The position numbers were made by a program, and so were the translations under genes. The notes under the pieces were generated by a model. That model was not told the DNA's origin, ran no database searches, and saw nothing but the letters and a program-made list of their open reading frames with translations. A stretch of DNA of 41,583 bases from Pseudomonadota bacterium (GTDB lineage Bacteria; Desulfobacterota; Anaeroferrophillalia; Anaeroferrophillales; Tharpellaceae): NCBI GenBank assembly GCA_015486505.1, contig WFRP01000125.1, positions 1-41,583 on the forward strand. The letters are read 5' to 3'. Positions 36,778 through 41,583 of this stretch are shown here, piece after piece; within the stretch, counting starts at the first letter, position 1; each line of letters opens with the position of its first letter.

Positions 36778-39700
36778 CTACTGCAATCTGACTCCACTCA
36801 CCGGCGCATCTTCAAGAACCACACCGTCAACGACACAGGTGTAGGTCCCGGAAAATTTATCCGCAGTCAGAGACGTAATATTGTAGGTATAGTTGTAAAT
36901 TCTACCGTTATAAGGCAGACTGAAAGTCATAACATAACCTGAAGCATCAGTCCCATAAAACAATTGCACATTATATCCCGGCCAGACAGCACTGATGTTG
37001 CCATTGCCGTCTTCAGTCACCACCAGGTTGGTCGGATGAACTCGTTTGACGCCATAGTACTCCGAGGTTACCTGCCAGGTTCCGGCAAGTGAATTTATAT
37101 GCAATGACTGCATCTCCAACAGGCCTTTATTGAAATCAAAGGGCCCGCTGGTGGAGGCATCTTTGACATAGGTCCCCATATAGAGCGTTCCGGGCATATA
37201 TTTGAAATCGGAAGCATTATTAAAAGGCTCATTATCCGGCGGAGTAATAATAATGTCGCCAAAGTGAAAATCATCATCGCCGCTATCGACTTTCTCACCC
37301 TGACACTGAGTACAGCCCAGCTCCCGGAAATCAACCTGACTTAAATCAAGCTTCATACCCGGGGCGGCTCCGGCCTTGTACCAGAGATTCTGCCAGCCAA
37401 ATACAGCGTTGTAAGGAAACAACTTCAAGCTCCCATCGGGCGTAAGAGCGTAGATATCTCCCTGAGAAAGCGGATCGTGGGAAAAGAGGACAAAAAGCTG
37501 CCCGGAGGCCTCGGTGGAGGCACTGACCGAAACTTTGTAGTCTATATCCGCAGTATATGTATCATAATCCGCCACGACGAAATCGGCATTGGCGACTCCT
37601 TTGAGCAGAACAACATACTGAGTCCCCCAATCGATTTCCTCGGGCGGAATATTTGCCAGATCCTGCACCGGCCCGACATTAAAATATAATCCATCTTCAA
37701 GGTAACCCGAAGAGACTGGCTTAAAGGTTACCTGACAGGTCAGGGAGCCACCTGATGCCCTGATAATATCGCCGGCCGCAATGCCACTGACACTGTAGGA
37801 GTCGGTTCCGGTAACTGCGCCTTTAACCTGTATATCCTCAACCGAACTATTGGTGATAGTCACATTTAAAACAGTATTACTGCCAACGTCACTATTGGGA
37901 AATTCAAGGGTTGTCGGTGACACGTCAATATCGACACCGGAACCCTGCATAATAATTTCCTGAGGCGGCAGATCGTGATTGAACAGAAGCCTGAGAATCC
38001 CGCTGAAATCACCCACAGACACCGGGGTAAATGTCACAATTCCAACCGTACTCATCCCGGCCGCCAGTGTACCATTGCTGATACCTTCAACCGCGAAAAG
38101 TGCGCCCGGAAGATCAACCCCGACGATTTCCAAATCAACATTGCCGGTGTTGGTCACAACCAGGGTTTCAGTTTTAGTTGTCCCCAAAGCTGTATTGCCA
38201 AAGGCAAAGGATTGCGGCGCCACGCTGATCGCGGGAGCCGAGATATCAACCCCGGAGCCCTTCAGTTTAATATCAGAGGTCACAACTCCCTGGTCATAAA
38301 GAACCCGCAGGGTTATATCATAATCCTGCTCCAGTAACGGCGTAAACGTAACCAACGCATCCAGCACTCCGTATGCCGGAATACTGCCAGGAATGCCACT
38401 GACAGCAAAGACCCCTTCCGGAAGATCTACGGCGCTAATATTAACGGCAACAGCCCCATTATTAATAAAACGCAGATTAGCACTCTTGCTGTTGCCAATA
38501 TTACAGCGACCCAAGTTTATTTCATCACTAACTTCAATGACATTATCAACATTATAAACACCAACTCCGCTTAATTTAATTTCCGAAGACGGCACACCAT
38601 GCTCGTACAAAACCCGTAAAGTGCTGTTATAAACCCGCGGCAATTTCGGTGAAAAAGTTGCTGTAACATTCAAAGTACCATACACCGGAATTGTCGCCGG
38701 CAGGCCGCTGACCTTAAATCCGGCACCATCCGGTAAATCAATTGCGGTAATCACCAGATCAACATTGCCGGTATTGGTAAAGACAAGATTGGCACTCTTA
38801 TCTTCTCCAACTGCGACATTGCCAAAACTGATATCACCGGGCGGAGTCACGGAAGCGATAATATTCCCGCGGCCGACCCCGCTCAAATCTATCTGTAACG
38901 GCGCCACCCCGTCAGCAAAAAATACCATAAGGGTACCAGAATATGACCGCGGCTGCGTCGGTGTAAAGGTAACCAAAGCTACGAAACTGGTTCCGGCTTT
39001 AATAGTACCGGACATACCCGTAACCGCAAAACCTTCCGGCACAATCGTTTCCCCAAACGTAACATCGTCTTTACCGGTATTGGTAAATGTGAGGATTTCA
39101 GTTGCAGACTCGCCAATATTTACGTTTCCATAAGGGTAAGACTTGGGAGATACGTCAACTTTCACATCAGGAGTAACCACCGGCGGCGTGGGCACAGCAG
39201 CTCCCTGGAGATTAACCGCAAGATTGGTAGCATCGGAATAAATGGTGAAACTGCCGAGAAAGGTACCGGTCGCTTCCGGTTTAAATTCGATATAAAGGTT
39301 GTAAGTCGCTCCCGGCACCAGATCAATCGTTTTACCATCGGCCTCAGAGCCTAATTCCCCAGGCAATCCGACATAAACATAGGGTGACTCCAGCGGCGTC
39401 ACATAATCAATTTTTATCGTACTGTCACCGGTATTTTTCATTTTGACCGTTAACGTGGACACTTCCCCCGTCTGCAACGAAGCAAAATCAAGCAACGGCG
39501 GAACCAACGGCGTATTATCATCATGGAGAAGGATAAGTTGGGGTTGCCCCATAGTCAAACGCTGACCATAAATATCAGAATTGGTCGTATTGAGATTACG
39601 GGCATCTTTCCAGACGGACAAAAACTGATGACTACCTGAATTGTAAGCCGTAACCGGATTATACTGGTTTGCCGGTTCGGTGCAAACCGCGTAATTATCC

Positions 39701-41268
39701 CCGCGCAGACTCCCTTCGGAGTCAACATACTGACCATAAATATCCAGATTTTCCAGGGAAACCTGAGAGTTTCGGCCATCCTGCCAGGTTACAAAAAAGC
39801 GCTGGTTAGTGGGATCAATCGCAACTTGAGGTCGGGTCTGATTGGAGTTAAGAATATTCTCATCCTGAGTTCCATCATTGTTGGTATCCTGAAAACTTAT
39901 TGCTATATTACCAGCATAAAGTCCACCTCCGGAATAGAGCAGTTGCCCAAAAATCTTGCTGTGGATTCCATCACCGGATCCATCATCATGTTTATCACGG
40001 TCTTCCCAGGCGACGAGAAACTTGCGATGGGTTGAGTCGTAACCGGCCGCGGGATAATAGCTTGACGCCCCTGAACTATAATCAATCCATTGGGTATAGA
40101 CCACGGATTTATCGATATTTTTATCAAAAATAGCGTAAACATGAACATTCTTATCCGTATCTTCAACTTCACTCAACTCTTCATCTGACACAACGTTATC
40201 TACCAGATTACTGGTCAGAAGTTTTTCACCTTTAACCCCCTCCCAGACAATTAGGGTCTCGGGTGAACTATCGTCGCAGACAACTTTAACATTATTTATA
40301 TCAGTAAAATACTCATATGTGTAGGTAGCGGTGCCCCTGGTTGCGTCTGTCTCATCCAAAGTCCAAGAAATAAGGCGCACTGTACGCACAGCCGGATTTT
40401 TAACACTATTACGAAGTATATCAACACTTTGAATAGCTCCAGTACCTGCCGCCACAACGCCATACGCGACAAAGTTGCTATCCCCAAAAAAGTACTCGCC
40501 TGTAGTCCACTCATTTGTAGTTTTAGGTTTCACCTTCTCCTTTACCCTCTGCAGTTCATCCCGGCTTTCAACCCAGGTCACCCAGAACTGATCGCGGACA
40601 TTGTCAAAGGCAATCGCCGGAAGTTTTCTTGATCTCAGATTATCGCTATCAATCGAAGTATAGGTGAAAGGATAGCCTAAGGGCGCGGCATTGGTCGGAT
40701 CAGATTGAAACGTAAAACCGGAAGAGCAATCCCCGGCTAGCTTAGAGACATCGAGAATGTCATAGTAGACATAGCCTTCTGCTGTAGCGCCTCGGGTATC
40801 CTGCCAGGCGATCATAATTTTGTCGGTTCCGGTAACTTGCGGATCAGCATCAGGTCGATTACGGTAGGCAAGCACCGGTACCGTCTGGTTGCCGGTTTGC
40901 GTTGAAATCGCAATTTCATCACCACAGTAACTGCCGTCACCATTGATAAATCGACCGTAGATATCAGCCCCTGTGGTACTCCAGTTACGCCAGTCTTCCC
41001 AGACGACAAACCATTTATTTTTATCCGGCAGGGCAATCACGCTCGGATTTTGCTGATCATCACCGAGCAGGGTCGCGGTATCCGGGGCAGTGGCGCCGTT
41101 GACAATTGAAATCGGGATATTCGGGCCTTCATTCGCTGCCTGTAAAGGGACCGCAAAACTCAAAACCATTGTCACCAACAACAAGAAAGTCAAAGCAAAA
41201 CAGCACATCGAACTATAGTTCTTACAGTTCTGCATTGATGCCTTAATCGTACCGGTTGACTCCATCAT
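36778..41268 (-). CDS. Large secreted protein: N-terminal propeller-like repeats (VVWEDxRN...DIYGQ) and about six tandem ASH/choice-of-anchor-D domains
   Basis: Signal peptide LTFLLLVTMVLSFAVPLQA; repeated FGNVAVGEDKSANLVFTNTGNVDLVI...VTFTP...LSGVG modules; repeated FFVTWQDGRN / FLVAWEDRD / FLSVWKDARN. Confidence 0.75.
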   Translation of the reverse strand: MMESTGTIKASMQNCKNYSSMCCFALTFLLLVTMVLSFAVPLQAANEGPNIPISIVNGATAPDTATLLGDDQQNPSVIALPDKNKWFVVWEDWRNWSTTGADIYGRFINGDGSYCGDEIAISTQTGNQTVPVLAYRNRPDADPQVTGTDKIMIAWQDTRGATAEGYVYYDILDVSKLAGDCSSGFTFQSDPTNAAPLGYPFTYTSIDSDNLRSRKLPAIAFDNVRDQFWVTWVESRDELQRVKEKVKPKTTNEWTTGEYFFGDSNFVAYGVVAAGTGAIQSVDILRNSVKNPAVRTVRLISWTLDETDATRGTATYTYEYFTDINNVKVVCDDSSPETLIVWEGVKGEKLLTSNLVDNVVSDEELSEVEDTDKNVHVYAIFDKNIDKSVVYTQWIDYSSGASSYYPAAGYDSTHRKFLVAWEDRDKHDDGSGDGIHSKIFGQLLYSGGGLYAGNIAISFQDTNNDGTQDENILNSNQTRPQVAIDPTNQRFFVTWQDGRNSQVSLENLDIYGQYVDSEGSLRGDNYAVCTEPANQYNPVTAYNSGSHQFLSVWKDARNLNTTNSDIYGQRLTMGQPQLILLHDDNTPLVPPLLDFASLQTGEVSTLTVKMKNTGDSTIKIDYVTPLESPYVYVGLPGELGSEADGKTIDLVPGATYNLYIEFKPEATGTFLGSFTIYSDATNLAVNLQGAAVPTPPVVTPDVKVDVSPKSYPYGNVNIGESATEILTFTNTGKDDVTFGETIVPEGFAVTGMSGTIKAGTSFVALVTFTPTQPRSYSGTLMVFFADGVAPLQIDLSGVGRGNIIASVTPPGDISFGNVAVGEDKSANLVFTNTGNVDLVITAIDLPDGAGFKVSGLPATIPVYGTLNVTATFSPKLPRVYNSTLRVLYEHGVPSSEIKLSGVGVYNVDNVIEVSDEINLGRCNIGNSKSANLRFINNGAVAVNISAVDLPEGVFAVSGIPGSIPAYGVLDALVTFTPLLEQDYDITLRVLYDQGVVTSDIKLKGSGVDISAPAISVAPQSFAFGNTALGTTKTETLVVTNTGNVDLEIVGVDLPGALFAVEGISNGTLAAGMSTVGIVTFTPVSVGDFSGILRLLFNHDLPPQEIIMQGSGVDIDVSPTTLEFPNSDVGSNTVLNVTITNSSVEDIQVKGAVTGTDSYSVSGIAAGDIIRASGGSLTCQVTFKPVSSGYLEDGLYFNVGPVQDLANIPPEEIDWGTQYVVLLKGVANADFVVADYDTYTADIDYKVSVSASTEASGQLFVLFSHDPLSQGDIYALTPDGSLKLFPYNAVFGWQNLWYKAGAAPGMKLDLSQVDFRELGCTQCQGEKVDSGDDDFHFGDIIITPPDNEPFNNASDFKYMPGTLYMGTYVKDASTSGPFDFNKGLLEMQSLHINSLAGTWQVTSEYYGVKRVHPTNLVVTEDGNGNISAVWPGYNVQLFYGTDASGYVMTFSLPYNGRIYNYTYNITSLTADKFSGTYTCVVDGVVLEDAPVSGVRLQ

Positions 41269-41312
41269 AATCCCCCTTCAACGGACCTGCCGTATCTGTA
41301 GATATTTCACCC

Positions 41313-41380
41313 ATCTGCGTCTATCTGTGTTCATCTGTGGTTAAAAAAGGAACCACAGATGAACACAGATGAACACAGAT
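41313..41380. repeat. Family C hairpin built from ACCACAGATGAACACAGATG units
   Basis: Arms of 30 nt (27/30 complementary) with loop AAAAAAGG; the 3' arm is three units of ~10 bp (ACAGATGAAC). Confidence 0.85.
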
Positions 41381-41406
41381 GAAAATCATTTATCTTATTT
41401 ATATTA

Positions 41407-41583
41407 GTAACTATTCAGCCACCCCCCCCACCTTCTGGAGGGGACGGGGGTGGTTTTTCGTAAGCGGTTGCGGAAACGATTTCGTTGTTTTTCCCAGCGA
41501 GCGGGAGCCCATCAGCATTGCAACTGTTTGAGCGTAAGCGAGTTTTGCAAGGCGGGCGCAGCGAGCGTAAGGAAAAACAGAAA
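41407..41583. repeat. Family B MITE copy, truncated by window end
   Basis: GTAACTATTCAGCC terminus and the same core as 11889-12134 in inverted orientation. Confidence 0.85.

Overview
The window is an ordinary, gene-dense bacterial chromosome segment. Gene content and order (leu/ilv/psd/pss cluster, carD-PIN/TRAM-ispDF, tol-pal, pilMNOPQ) suggest a Desulfobacterota/deltaproteobacterial-type organism; this is inference. It runs: cobS(partial)-cobC-rlpA-archaeal-type cobT-phosphotransferase-ferredoxin/nitroreductase; then on the minus strand bioB-bioF-rplM-rpsI-argC-ilvB-ilvN-ilvC-psd-pssA-leuA-leuC-leuD-asd and a flavodoxin; then rlmE, a prepilin peptidase, carD, PIN/TRAM, ispDF, tolA/tonB-like, tolB, pal, cpoB/ybgF, pilMNOPQ, an AAA/DUF4143 ATPase and a 1496-aa secreted protein with tandem ASH (choice-of-anchor-D) repeats. 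The notable content is between the genes. Ten copies of a ~110-150 bp modular, structured element (family A here) occur only in intergenic spacers, in both orientations and twice as tandem pairs. Each copy folds into a GCGGGA/TCCCGC hairpin, an optional CCAG/CTGG hairpin cassette, and a ~20-bp stem-loop (AGTAC-T-CTTA-T-CAG-AAC-ATTTTC...GAAAAT-AAC-CTG-TAAG-GTACT). The stem is preserved by a compensatory change (AGTAC/GTACT to AGTGC/GCACT) and by matched apical-loop swaps. All copies are bounded by CTAA-like tetranucleotides, and two overlap the stop codon of the adjacent gene. I do not recognise this family. It resembles BOX/REP-type elements or a non-autonomous element mobilised in trans by a single-strand transposase, but no transposase is visible here. 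Three further repeat types occur: a TIR MITE (GTAACTATTCAGCC...GGCTGAATAGTTAC), a CTAGGAGGTTGTCCGAGAA TIR element, and ACCACAGATGAACACAGATG hairpins.
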